Source of the DNA: Daedaleopsis sinensis | Taxonomy: Eukaryota; Basidiomycota; Agaricomycetes; Polyporales; Polyporaceae | Reading direction: 5' to 3' | Length of the DNA stretch: 64,000 nt | Assembly (NCBI GenBank): GCA_033807695.1 | Contig: CM066310.1 | Span: 2,976,001-3,040,000 of the forward strand | Shown here: positions 34,690-46,700 of the stretch, one piece after another | How the letters are laid out: every line of letters begins with the position of its first letter | Numbering within the stretch: position 1 is the stretch's first letter | Translations under genes and position numbers: made by a program | Notes under the pieces: generated by a model | Database searches by the model: none | What the model was told of the DNA's origin: nothing | What the model saw: the letters and a program-made list of their open reading frames with translations, nothing else

Positions 34690-35329
34690 TGCTTACATTC
34701 TCTGCACACACCTGGTCCGTGCTCCGTTTAGAAGGAAGCACCGAGTGGTGGATATAAACGCTGTTTTTGGCGTGTAAGCGCCCGTCCTCGTCACACAAGC
34801 GCTGTCTGCCACCCCGCTGTCCGCTTTTGGCCGCTTAAGCGCCGTCCGCCACCCCGCTGTCCGCTTTTGGTTGCACAAGCGCCGCCCGCCACCCCGCTGT
34901 CCGCTTTTGGTCGCATAAGCGCCGCCCGCCACCCCGCTGTCCGCTTTTGGTCGCATAAGCGCCGTCCGCCACCCCGCTGTCCGCTTTTGGTCGCATAAGC
35001 GCCGTCCGCCACCCCGCTGTCCGCTTTTGGTCGCATAAGCGCCGTCCGCCACCCCGCTGTCCGCATTAGGCTGTCTAGACGCCAAAGTGGCTGAAGTCCC
35101 CCGCTTTTGGTAGGTCTAGCGCGCCCGTGGCTCATTTCGCGGGCTAGCCGCCAAAATAAGCAAAAAACGACCACTTTAGGAAGCCTGCCGAGGTGCCGAG
35201 AAGCCATCCCCGGGCTACGCTAGACTGCCCCGGAGCATTATGATACATCAGAGTGCTATCCTATATCTATTGTAATAGGGCCTAGGTTAGTAATCTATTC
35301 CTGATGTATCAGAACTACAACACCTGCTG
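34690..35329. repeat. Element A right terminal inverted repeat with 40-bp tandem array
   Basis: Inverted match of 21199-21960, but with seven rather than eleven copies of the 40-bp unit (about 34800-35070). The outer 260 bp are nearly identical to the left end. Confidence 0.92.
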
Positions 35330-35336
35330 TGCACAT
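35330..35336. repeat. Target-site duplication of element A, right copy (TGCACAT)
   Basis: Identical to 21192-21198. Confidence 0.82.
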
Positions 35337-36290
35337 ACGGCTAGACCCTCGGGCCACCAGAACGACACCATCAAAACCGGAAATTTCAAAGGCCGACCGA
35401 AATTGCGGCCTGTGCGAGAGGCAGAATAGTACGTGGACCGCGCCGCCGGATACTTAGTACCTTGAGCTGTACTCACCTTACTACATAGCATTTGGCCTTT
35501 CCGAGTTTTGCTGAGACGAACTATCTCGTGCTGGAGGATGACAGGTACGCTGTTCAACATGCGGGCGCAGTACGCATCGTTCACCCCGCCGACAGCTCCC
35601 GACTCAGTGAGTCGGAGCCCTGATCGACTGGGGGATCAGGCCTAGAACAAGCGAGGTGAGTCAGTCAAACTTGAAGGTCCCGATTTGATACCAATCCGAT
35701 GCGCTAGTAAATAATTTTCCTCGTGTATATGAATTGTGCAGCTCCACCCGTGCATCGGGAACCCTCGTCTCCATCGCTCTAGCCAATCGCTGGCCATGGT
35801 AGTGTTACAGGGCAACAAATTTGGGGCTCAAGGGCGAGGTGTCGGCCCCCGCTGAGAACCTGCCAATGTGCTCTTCTCCTCAGCGGCGTGCGGGTGTCCG
35901 CGCCGTCATGCGTGCGGGTGTCCGCGCCGTCATGCGTGACTCAGAGACGAGGTCATGACGAGCACAATACGCACAGAAGTTCCGTGACATATGCATGGTG
36001 GGTTTGCGCTCTTGGAACTTCTCGGCGGCGGACTCGGAAGGTATGTGCTATGGGGACACGCAAGTACTGTCGTACCTGGCTGGGAGGGCCTGCGCGCGCC
36101 GACTCCTTGGAGTGCGAGATCACGAACTGGGTCATGAGCATCCCGAGCTTCAAGGACCTCTTGAATTCGACCGTTCACATGCTCATCTGGCCCTATAGAT
36201 GTTTATACATAGTGCGTGATGAGAACTACATATGTGATATTTGGAGTAATAGTAGTATAGTACTCACTGTACCTATAAGAACAACTGGAC
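35337..36290. other. Element B interior, no supported gene
   Basis: In A the equivalent place holds the RNase H1-type gene. Here I find no such domain on either strand. A short tandem duplication of GCGTGCGGGTGTCCGCGCCG lies at about 35886-35935. A short open frame on the minus strand (about 35480-35584) is not recognised. The gene may have been lost or decayed before or after insertion of A. Confidence 0.4.
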
Positions 36291-37213
36291 CTATACGACT
36301 AGCAACTCCATTCGAGCTTCAGTAGCAGACATCATCAACATCATGCGATGCGCGATACCAGTGAGCTCGGACCACATATCGACCAGACCTTGAGACGACA
36401 GACCCTCAATAACCTCCTCCTGCTCAAAGACAATGCTGAGCCGCGCAAGGATGCGGTTACCATCCTTGATCCATCCCTGTTTCTCTGCGACCCACTCCCG
36501 GCGGACCTTGACCTCAGAGGTGATAGCTGTGCGCCATTCGGAGTCTAGCTGCTCACCAAATCGTCCGAGCTCGTTGGTAAATCCCCATGCTTGCAGACGT
36601 CGTTCAAGATCGTCGACACATGCTGCATAACCCCAGTTGGGGTACGGACTGGTAGCGGAGAGTCGACGCACCGTTTGGCTGCAGTTCAGGTTCAATCCAG
36701 CTTTTCCAATAGACATCTTCGATAGGATATAGCTGACCTTTCCATGAGCTTTTTGATGTCGTCTCGCCCCACTAGACTGAGCATCAATCTCCTCCGGTAC
36801 GCTGTCGGAGGGCAGCACGATCTAATGTCAGCTTTGCTCAGGTCGCCCATGTCACATGGAAGAACTCACCAGTGCTACTACTACCGCGTTCGCTCGCTGT
36901 CTCGCCTGAGGTAATATTCGAGGTAGATGCCGAGGGTACCATGTCATGGGCGTGCTCAGTGGTGCCCGATTCAAGCAAATGTTGCCTACAAATTGAAGTC
37001 CGGTTAGCTCATCGCTCACTGCAGTGACGAGCTTGATCGTTCGGGGTACCTTTTTTTCCGCTGATAGTACCGAGCATTCCGGGCTTGGCGCAAAAGCTTC
37101 TTCCTCAGCTCCTTCAGTGCGGTGTCTTGAGCAATGTCGGCAGTGCTGGGCATGCCCGAGGCCATGGGGTCTTTGTCGAGCGGAGGGGGCGGACTGGTGG
37201 CATGACCCTCCAT
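36291..37213 (-). CDS. Small basic accessory protein, element B
   Basis: Starts MEGHATSPPPPLDKDPMASG at 37213 and has the same basic patch as the A copy (RQARNARYYQRKKR). After an intron it reads QHLLESGTTEHAHDMVPS, aligned with the low-complexity segment of A. Later exons contain GYAACVDDLERRLQAWGF and the conserved end block LVDMWSELTGIAHRMMLMMS, with the stop at 36291. I do not recognise a named family. It is co-directional with the dioxygenase gene and about 560 bp downstream of it. Confidence 0.62.
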
Positions 37214-37773
37214 ACCTACGGTATTTTTGCAAGGCAGAGAGGATATGTCGTTGAAGGTGTGCGTGTAGTACCGAGGTAGGAGAGCAGACTCGGAGGCGGA
37301 AGGCTGGTGGTGGCTCGCAATAGACACTCGACACCATGAAGTGGTTAGGGCGCTTACCACGATATGCGTCTTAAAGTGTCTTGACGTCTGAAAAGCAGAT
37401 TGGTGCGTTGAGCTCTCCCATTTGCGATTTCCGCATCCAAGTACGCTGGATAGTATATGTGAGCAACGTTAGTAGCTATGGGTACAATATAAGAGCCCGG
37501 AGAGGAGGTTCTATTGATATTGCTATAGACCGGGGTAGATGCCAGTAGCCTGAACCAGTTGTCGGCGCTATCTAACCGGCTCTTGCATAGAAGTGTCTAG
37601 CAGTATGCAATCCAAGTACCACTTCCTGCAGGAGTCATGCTACATGGATGTACGGACGCTTGGCCCTCTAGTTCGTGTAACTCAAGCATACACCGGCGAA
37701 CAGTGAGCAAGAACAGTTCAAATGTATTCAAGTTGGTGAGGCCTCCAAACGTTCATCTACTAGTACCGGCTAT

Positions 37774-40700
37774 CTACTTAGTTGCACAAGCCCTCATCAC
37801 GCGACTCTGCAGATCGGACCAGTCGCTGAACATAGCGACTCCATCCTCCCAGCGCTCACGTCCTGTCTTCGTATGCTCGTTCCCAGCAGCATAGAATGAC
37901 CTCTGGCTCTGGAAGCCGCAGTCCGCCCAGCGGAAGATCCCTCCTGCGGAGTACTGCAGGATGGCGTACCGACGCTCGTCTGAGCTCCCTAGTGCGGTGT
38001 TAGAATGCTTGAGAATCGCGGACGGTATAAGAATAGTCGACCCAGGAGGGAACTCGATTACGAGATGTAGGTCCCATAGGATCAAGTGCCCTCCCGTCGT
38101 CGGGTTGTAGTTCCCGACGGCCGTGATAGCGCACAGGCCATACGCGAGGTTGAGGTGGTCTGTGTGCGGGTATGATACGGCCTGGGGTCCTAGATTTATG
38201 GACGTCGCCGCAAACGCGACATCATTGTAGTTCCGCACAAGAGAGGGGTTGTGCGCGCAGACGCGAGACAAGGTGTCTTCGTAGTGTTGATGGATCTTGG
38301 GGAAGAACACCTGGAACGATTCTGCGACACTTTGTATTAGCATGTCACGAACGACTGGAAGCAGCATATGGTATACATACTGTTCACAAATTGGATAACG
38401 CGTCGGAACGAGCGTAGCTTGAAGACGGCTCGCCACAGGGCCAAGTTATGGCCGGACATAGCGAAGTTGCCTAGGCGCTGGCAGAAAGACATTCAGCAGG
38501 GGGTGCTAATGATGGACAGGAGCCAATGCACACCTTCTGGCCGCCTCCGTACGATATCCCGCAGGAGATCGTTTCGAAATCGCCTCGACGATTGGGCCTT
38601 CGTGACTTTGGAAACTTGTATACTTCGGTGATGATACGAATGATCTTGGAGAGATCGCGGTTGACGGAGGCCCATGACGAGTCGTTCGGGCGTCCATCGA
38701 GAAGGCCAAATGCACGCCTGTGTCGGTCCAACAATGCATGGCAGGTACTAGCGAAGGGGATGTACTCAGAGGAGAGCGGGGACTCAGGCGAGATAGCGGG
38801 AGGACTTACAGACCGTCCCATTTGATCAGCCGGAATCCAGGAATCCGCATGACATCATCTATGGTGACCTGCCGCTTGTCCTCCTGGGTCTGTCTGAGAA
38901 ACCGCGCGACGTACGCGCTCGCCGTAACGGGCACGCTGTCCATGTCGAGGTCGTAGGAGGTTTCGATGGGCTCGCCTGTCGCGAACGATGGATCGGCATG
39001 ACCATGATCGGTCGCGAGTGCCTCCTTGACGTCGGCCTCCGTGACTAAGGCAAGCGCGTACTGGATCTGTCGCAGCGCTGAGACTTTGACGGTCTTGCCC
39101 TCCGGATACAGAAGGCCGATCTTCGCCTGCTCTGACGTGCGGCGCGCGCGGCGGTGGTCCTTCGAACGCTGCTGCGCGCGTTGCTTTTGCTTGGAAGGGC
39201 AGCACGCGCGTGGCGGCGCTGCGCCGTCGTCCGTGCTACGCTCTGGAGCAGAGGGGTCGGACTGACCGGCGGGAGTGGAGCGCGCGCGCGCGAAGATCGG
39301 GGGGTGCGCGCAAACAGGGGGCTCTGCGGGGACGGCGGGAGGAGCGCGCGCGCGCGCTAAGATCGGGGGGCGCGCGCAGGCAGGGGGCTCCTCGGGGACG
39401 GCGAATGCGCGGTGCGAGTCGGTGGTGGTGAGTCGTGCGAAGCCGTCGAATAGGGCTGCGAGGGTGGCGGACTCGGGGGTGTGTTCGTGCGGGTTTGAGG
39501 CGTCCGCAACTCGCGGATCATCGGGATCCTCGGGAGAGGCGGGGCCTCGACTCGGATCAAGCATGGCGGCTTGCATTTGCGCGGCTAAGTCAAAATCGGG
39601 AGGTGCAAGGATGGGCTCCCCGACGTTCTTCATCCATGGCGAGAACCCGAGGCCAGAGCGAGTCTGTTGAGCACGTCGGCTTGCATATTGACGGCGTTGG
39701 GGTATAATGTGCATTGCACGCACCTTCCTGAACGGAGACTGGCAGGACGGGGCGATAATGCCTGTGATTATGCCACCCGTAGTTTCCACTACTGTAATAC
39801 AAAGTACCACATATGTGGTGCAGGTGTTGCGTTATATGTGGGGGTTTGTAATATATAGTACTAGGGGAATACCTTGTAATACAATACCCTCCAGAGCTTG
39901 TACAACCTGTAGGTGATTGTAAAATAGATTGTAATTCATCGGAGGGAGGGTTGTAGAAGCAGATTGTACTATCAGGTTTGTAGTAAACGACACTTTGTAA
40001 TACATCTTGTACAATAAGGGCTAGCCTTGTAGTACTGGATATTGTAATATTGGAGTCATGTGCTTGTAGAATAATGGGTGAGCTTGTAATATACTTGAAG
40101 AATGGTACAACACACTGGTCATGTGCTTGTAGAATACTTGCAGGTTTGTAATACTCACTATGAGGTAATACTAGTACCTTGTAATATCCAGCTCCAGCTT
40201 TGTAGAACTGTTGCAGAACAAATTGTAATACTTGGCAGTAGCCAGGTCTAGCCTTGTCATGTGCTTGTATAATCTCTGTGGATCAGATTGTAATACTCAG
40301 CACCAGCCAGGTACAGCTTTGTAGAATAATTGTAGATCGGATTGTAATATCTAGCACTAGCCGGGTCTAGCCTTGTAGAATCCCTATAGCTCGGATTGTA
40401 ATACCTAGTTCTAGCCGGGTCTAGCCTTGTAGAATACTAGCAGATCAGATTGTAATACCTACTGCTAGCCGGGTCTAGCCTTGTAGAATCCCTATAGCTC
40501 GGATTGTAATACCTAGTTCTAGCCGGGTCTAGCCTTGTAGAATACTAGCAGATCAGATTGTAATACCTACTGCTAGCCGGGTCTAGCCTTGTAGAATCCC
40601 TATAGCTTGGGTTGTAATACCTAGTTCTAGCCGGGTCTAGCCTTGTAGAATACTAGCAGATCGGATTGTAATTACTTACTACTAGACAGGTTTGTAATAC

Positions 40701-43700
40701 TTAGTACTAGCCGGGGTCTAGCTTTGTAGAATCTCTATAGATCGGATTGTATTTATCTCGCAGTAGCTAGTATAGGAGACGACTCGATGATGTCATTGCA
40801 TTCAACAGGATATCCTTCGGACTAACTAGGCTGACCTAATGGGCGCGACGACGTTTCGCCGGAGCGCTCTGCTCGTCGCTCGCCGGGCGCTTGAGGGTCA
40901 GAGTTTGCAGGGCGGTCTGGCAAACCCAATGCACGTCATCCATGGCATCGAGGACACCTCTCAGCGGTAACCCAACCTCATATGCAGCAAGGAGCCACCA
41001 TGCGAGGCTCATGATGACAAGGAACAGACCACACGGGCCACCGCGCCAAACGGCGTCCCATTCCTCTTTGTCGTTGGGCACCACTCGGAGAAGTTCTCCC
41101 CCCTCACCTGCACAGCGACTGATCGGCTGCAACACCCTCCACCACTTGCACCAGAGAGTGCCAAAGACGTCAGGGTCGTCGATGACCGGGAGCTTCGTGT
41201 ACAGACGGCCGTCCTTCATCCACACTGCGATCTCTTCAGGTCGTTCGTTGGGTGACAACCGATGCGCGCTGTTCTAAGAGACCATCAGATTATCGAGAGC
41301 AGCACGAAGGAATGCATGACTTACTCTGCCGTCAGGATAGCCCAGGCGCTGCTCAAATTTCTGCCACGTCTCTATCAAGGAGACCCATTTGGCCCCGCCG
41401 ATGTCAGGCTCCGCGAGCACGTCGAAGTACTCAAGTGCATCGCGAACCCACTCGGGGGCATCAGCATCAACCCTCGGGAGGAGAGGTGGCGCGAGTTTCG
41501 TGTTCGGCGGCGATGAGGGGGGTGCTGCTGGAAGTCGTGGCACGGGTTCAGCTGGGGTGGGAACCGCCGTGACTGCATCACTTGGGGATGGAGCGGGGCC
41601 CGGGGGAGGCGTAGTCGTAGATCCAGTAGCATGAGTGGTGGGGTCAGGAAGGATTGATGGCGGTGCGGGCTGAGGAGCGATGGGGGCGTCTCTGACGACG
41701 TTGTCGGACGGCGTTGCTGCGGTAGCGGGTAAGGGCGTCAGATGCGCAATTGACGCGCCTGCGGGAGTCGCAGTACCGGATGGCACAGCAGCAGTGGTGC
41801 CGGTAGACAGCGCGAGGGCCGTTCGGGTGTCCGTGTCGGGTACGACGGGTGCTTCAGTCGACGCTCCGGAGGTGCGAAGAGGGCTTTCGTTGGGATCTGG
41901 AGCTGGTAGGCTCAATGTAGGGGCGACGGCCGTTGGTGTCGTAGTACTTGGTGCCAGAGTGCCAACAGCGCTCGAGGTGGTCGACGGCGTCGCCAGAGAG
42001 TCGGTGGTCGTCGTGGATGGTCCAGGGGGCGTCGGGTTGACTGTAGTAGCAGCAGCAGCAGCAGCAATGGCTGCGCGCGTCCGCGGAAGGACAGGCGTGG
42101 GAGCGGGTTTGTTCGCAGAAGCACGCTTGGGCGCGCGCGTCTGCTTGTTGACAGCCTGAGGTTGAACCTTCTGTATTGCTTCTCGTACGCCCTTGTCCAG
42201 CTCTGCTAGCTCTGCCCTCACCTTTGCTATATGTGCCATCCTCTGCAGCTCAAAACTTATCGGCGACACCTCTTCAGAGCGGGAGCCCTCCGGATTCGCG
42301 GTCACGCCGTTCCCGGCGTTCGAGGTGGCAGTGCTCGCTTGCGCAGGTACGTGGGCTTGGATATCGTCCTGGGACGCACTGACCATCGCTGTGCTACCAG
42401 CAGGCTCCTGCACAGGGCTGATATTGCTAGGGTCGGATACGCTGGGAGCGGGGGAGCCATCCGGGGAGGGGTCGGTGTTGTCCGTAGTCGAAGACGAGCC
42501 CGTGCGGGGCTCGTCGCTGGGCCCGGGTGTGACGGTGTCGACGAGACGGCCATGGTAAGCGTCCGACATTTTCTTACCCGCGTGCGGTACTGTGTGTGTA
42601 TGCCTATTAGAGGCGAAATATACAACTTGATTGAGCAGACTTACAGAAGCATGAAACCAAGAAGGAGGTGTACGCCTTCGTGAAGTCATCCCACGCCCCG
42701 GAATGTCCCTCGGGCAGCGTGTTACCCATATTCAAGGTTCGTCCTTCATGGAAGCTGGATTTCTCGCTGTCACTGACAGGTAGCAGAGGTCGAGAACAGC
42801 AGAACTTACCACAGCGTCTGCATTTTCCCGGTGTCCGGCCGCGGCCCTCCAACAATGACGGTTCCCTTCCACCCGACCTCCTTCTCCAAGGCTTTCAACA
42901 TGTTGTCAATCTTCTTAGGTAAGTCATCGATACGCCTGTATGGTGGTTAGACTTCCTATTCACTAACGCGCTCAAACACGTACTCTTGCATAATCTTTGC
43001 GCGCCTCTGCAACTCCTGGGCCGGGACAGCGTCGCCTTGCGCTTCTGGGTCATAGAAGATGTCGTGGCTGCAGTCATCGGCGTTCTTCCTGCGATACTCT
43101 TCGACCTTGGCACGAACGGCATCCGTCTCCCCCTCAAGCAGGCGCTTAGCCTCCTGGTTCATGAACGACAACCAGTGCTTCGCCTCGGCTCCTTCCTCGA
43201 GCCCTTCGCAGTACTCTTTGTAGAGCTGCCGGATGCGTGGGATAACGTCTTCATTGTACAAGGAGATGTACGCTTGGTAGGACTGGCGATTAGGAGGCCG
43301 CTTGGGCGCCGACAGGTCAATCTCCCCCGCTTTCTTCTTCTTCCTCTGCTGACCGCCCTCGCCTCCCCCTGCTTTCTTCTCAGCAGGAGTCTTCCCAAGC
43401 CGGATCGCATTACGGTACCACCAGTAGATTTGCTGACCGACAGAACGAGGTGAGTCCATAGGTTCAATGCATGTCATGGTTAGAGGGTACTTACTTCGCG
43501 CCGTTTCGACACAGAAATTGGAGCCTCAACGCCAGGCTCCCCGTCCTTGGAGAGCGGCGTGAACATGACCGTTTTTGGGTCTGCATCTCCGACGATAACC
43601 TCGGGGTAGAACCGGTCGAAGAAAGCTTGCTGTGTGGTCGTTATGAAGTCCGTTGTCGTCTTCGCTGTTTGCGACTGGCGGAAGTTGGGCACGAGCTCTT

Positions 43701-46700
43701 CAAGCCACTCGGTTTCTTGAGGGGACGCCCACGGTTTACGACCCATCGTGAGTTGGTACGGTGTGCAGGGAAGGACGAGTAGCTCGAAGACAACACAGGG
43801 GCAACGCGAAAGGACTCGACGCCAACCAAGACACGAGACCGCGTCGTCGCTGGCTCGGCAACATCCGGGGCACCAGTGGTTTGTAGAATATGAGGTACGC
43901 TCGTGACTGGTTGTGAAACCGCCATATCAGGCATGTACTAATCCAAGCCCGACTGCGCGCTATCGATCGATGGCGTTCAGATAACATAAATCCCGCTCTC
44001 CTCCTCCCTCCCCGAACAATCTCACCTCACCCCCTATTTGAGCCCGCGCCCCCGTTAGAGTTCTGTGCGTACTGACATTTCACGCTCAGTTTGACGATGT
44101 AAGCTGACATATACGTCTCCGTTGTGCAGCATGGCAATCAAGAACGACCACGAGCCATCCGAGTCGCCAGCGGATTTCCCGGACCTCGCCCACCTCTCGA
44201 TCAGCACTCCCGACGTGAGTGGTGTCGGCGGTCTGGGGTGTCGTGAACCTGCTTCCCCTATCCTTTCTTCTGCCACCTCCTCCTCCGCCGGCGGCGGCGG
44301 CGGCTTGACGATCAACCTCAATATCCATTCGGATGGGCGCGGCAATGCTCCCATTACCGTCAACGTCATCGGGACGGGCTCCAGCCTGTTTCGGGAGGCG
44401 CCAGTCCCCGAGCCCAACACACCTGCGAGAGCTCCGGCTCGCGATCCATCGCTGGTGGCTCCGGCTACCGTCCCGCCGCGAGTGCCGTCTCAGGCCTCTC
44501 GACGTCGCTACATCATGCGTGGGGGTGCAAAGGTCCTAGTCGAGTGGGATCCGACCTGTGAGGCTTTCTTCTAGACCTCTATGCGGTTCATAAACTGACA
44601 TGCTTGTGTTTCTAGTGGAGCACATAGAGCCGGACGACATCTATCACTCGAGGCGCTGGTACGTGGTCATTGCTGGACTGCGGGTCGGAATATGGCGCAA
44701 CTTTCTGGACATGGAGGATTACGTTACGGACGTTAAGGGATCGCGGTATCAAGCTTGTGACACTCGCGACGAAGCAGAACAGATGTATGGAGCCGCGAAG
44801 CGAGAGCGCCGCGTCCGACTCTTGATCAAGTAGTATATGCTTGTACCCTGCCATGTTCGAATTGCACGTGGTTTCCCTATAATATATTACTACCATATTA
44901 AATGTCCCAGTCCGCGTGCCATGCTTTTACACAGTAATTTCATTCTGCCCTCGCTGTCACGGTGGGATATCACTACTGCATCGTATAGTATATAGGTCGC
45001 AGTAAGTACTACTGCACGGCCGCACAGCGACTCGGGTCTGTAGTAGAGTCCAATGCAGCCAGTCCAGCCCGAGTCGGATATAATGAACTTGTAAGTCCAG
45101 TGACTGCAGATCTGTACACTGACAAGGTACTATAGTACGATCTTAGTACACTAGGCAGTATACAAACACGATCGGATTCAAAATGTGATGAGGCTCGATA
45201 TATGTGGTCGAGCGCTCGCCATATGCAGTTCTGTTTCCTGCCCTCACCATGAGCGCCTGATACCATCTTTCCGCAACGTCGACCTATAACCCGCGGTTGT
45301 ACATCTATAATGGCTCCAAATAAACGCAGAGCGAGTTCGAATCGAAAACCTAACAAGAAGACTCGATATCAAGTCATCGAGATCGATGACCCCTCAGCAG
45401 ACGAGACAAGCTCACCGCAGGCCTCAGGCTCTCAGCCGACCGGCGCACAAGCAAACCCCCTGGATACAGTTACGGTCGAGCACGTAACCTTCCGCAGCGG
45501 GACCCAGGGAAGGCTTGGATATCGTACCCAGCACCAGGAAGTCCACGTTCCACCGGAGCTGAGGTCGAATACGCCTCAAACCCGTGCTAATACCCAGTCT
45601 CGGGCGAGCTCTTCGGGACCCGCGGGAGAGACTTCGGGCTCGCCAGCCATCGACTCCGAGTCGACAATTCACTCCATACTTCAAGGCCTGCCTTTAGAAG
45701 ACGCTGAATTTCTGGAGATGGATGGGTCTGCAGGAACTGAGACTAGGCGGAAGAAGAAACGCAAACGGCCTGAGCTACGCGCTGCTGTATGTTCTAAGCC
45801 AGCCTCGAATTCTGGCATGACCGGTAGCTGACTACACTCCCCCCAATCTAGAATCGTTTACGCACATGGCTTCCTGCTAGGCAGGACTTTCTCGATGAGC
45901 TGCTCGCTTTCGAGGCTACGGAGGAGGATATCCACGACGGTCCTGTCTCGTGCGAGTCCTGTGAGCAGCGCCCTGCGACAGTGCGCTGCCTCGATTGCAT
46001 GTTTCGGCCGCTCCGCTGCGAGAGCTGTACCGTTCAACATCACGCGAACTTGGTGCTGCATCGCGTCGAGGTGAGTATAGGTCGGTTATTCAAGCACTAG
46101 CAGGCTTATGTATATTCTTCGTAGACGTGGAGCGGCTCGTTCTTTGAGCGCTCTTCACTCGAGAAGCTGGGCCTCAAGGTGCAACTCGGTCATGCAGGTG
46201 CATCGTGCCCTAACCCATCCCACACGACTCGCGCAATCGTCGTCTGCGATGTCTCAGGAATACATACGGTGCGGGTGTCCTTCTGCAAGTGTATAGAAGA
46301 AGGTACCGGTCAAATAAGCGCTGAGTGGAAGCAGCTCATGCGCGTCGGCTGGTTTCCGGCCACCATGGATGCTCCTGCGACGACGTTCACTTTCGGCATG
46401 CTCGATACGTTCCAGGAGCTCAACTTTCAGGCCAAGGCAAATCTCCACGACTTTTGGCAGACCATACAGCGGCTCACAGACAATAGCGGAGGCGCTAATG
46501 TCCCGGTACGTCCGATGTCATCACGTCCGACTCGCGTCTCATACTGAACACGATTCTCGGCACAGAACCGATATAAACAGCTCTCGCATGCTGTACGAAT
46601 CTGGCGACATCTCGTCATGCTCAAACGGAGCGGACGTGGGCATGATCCGGCGGGAGCGGTGGCGACGCAGCAGGGGGAGTTAGTGGTCGAATGTGCGGCC

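Larger units (their letters stand above)
21199..35329 (+). mobile_element. Element A: intact-looking KDZ/TET transposon nested in B
   Basis: 14,131 bp. The left end reads CACTAGCTGTAGTAGTTCTG and the complement of the right end CAGCAGGTGTTGTAGTTCTG. It is flanked by the 7-bp direct repeat TGCACAT (21192-21198 and 35330-35336). The terminal inverted repeats, 0.6-0.8 kb, hold 40-bp tandem arrays. Cargo: transposase (-), TET/JBP dioxygenase (+), small basic protein (+), double RNase H1-type domain protein (-), large accessory protein (+). No frame break was seen in any of them. It is the same family as B, in opposite orientation. Confidence 0.9.

Noticed and set aside
39774..40780. Regularly spaced repeats resembling a CRISPR array
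   Set aside because: The spacers are themselves repeated, the region mirrors the other end of element C, and the DNA is eukaryotic.
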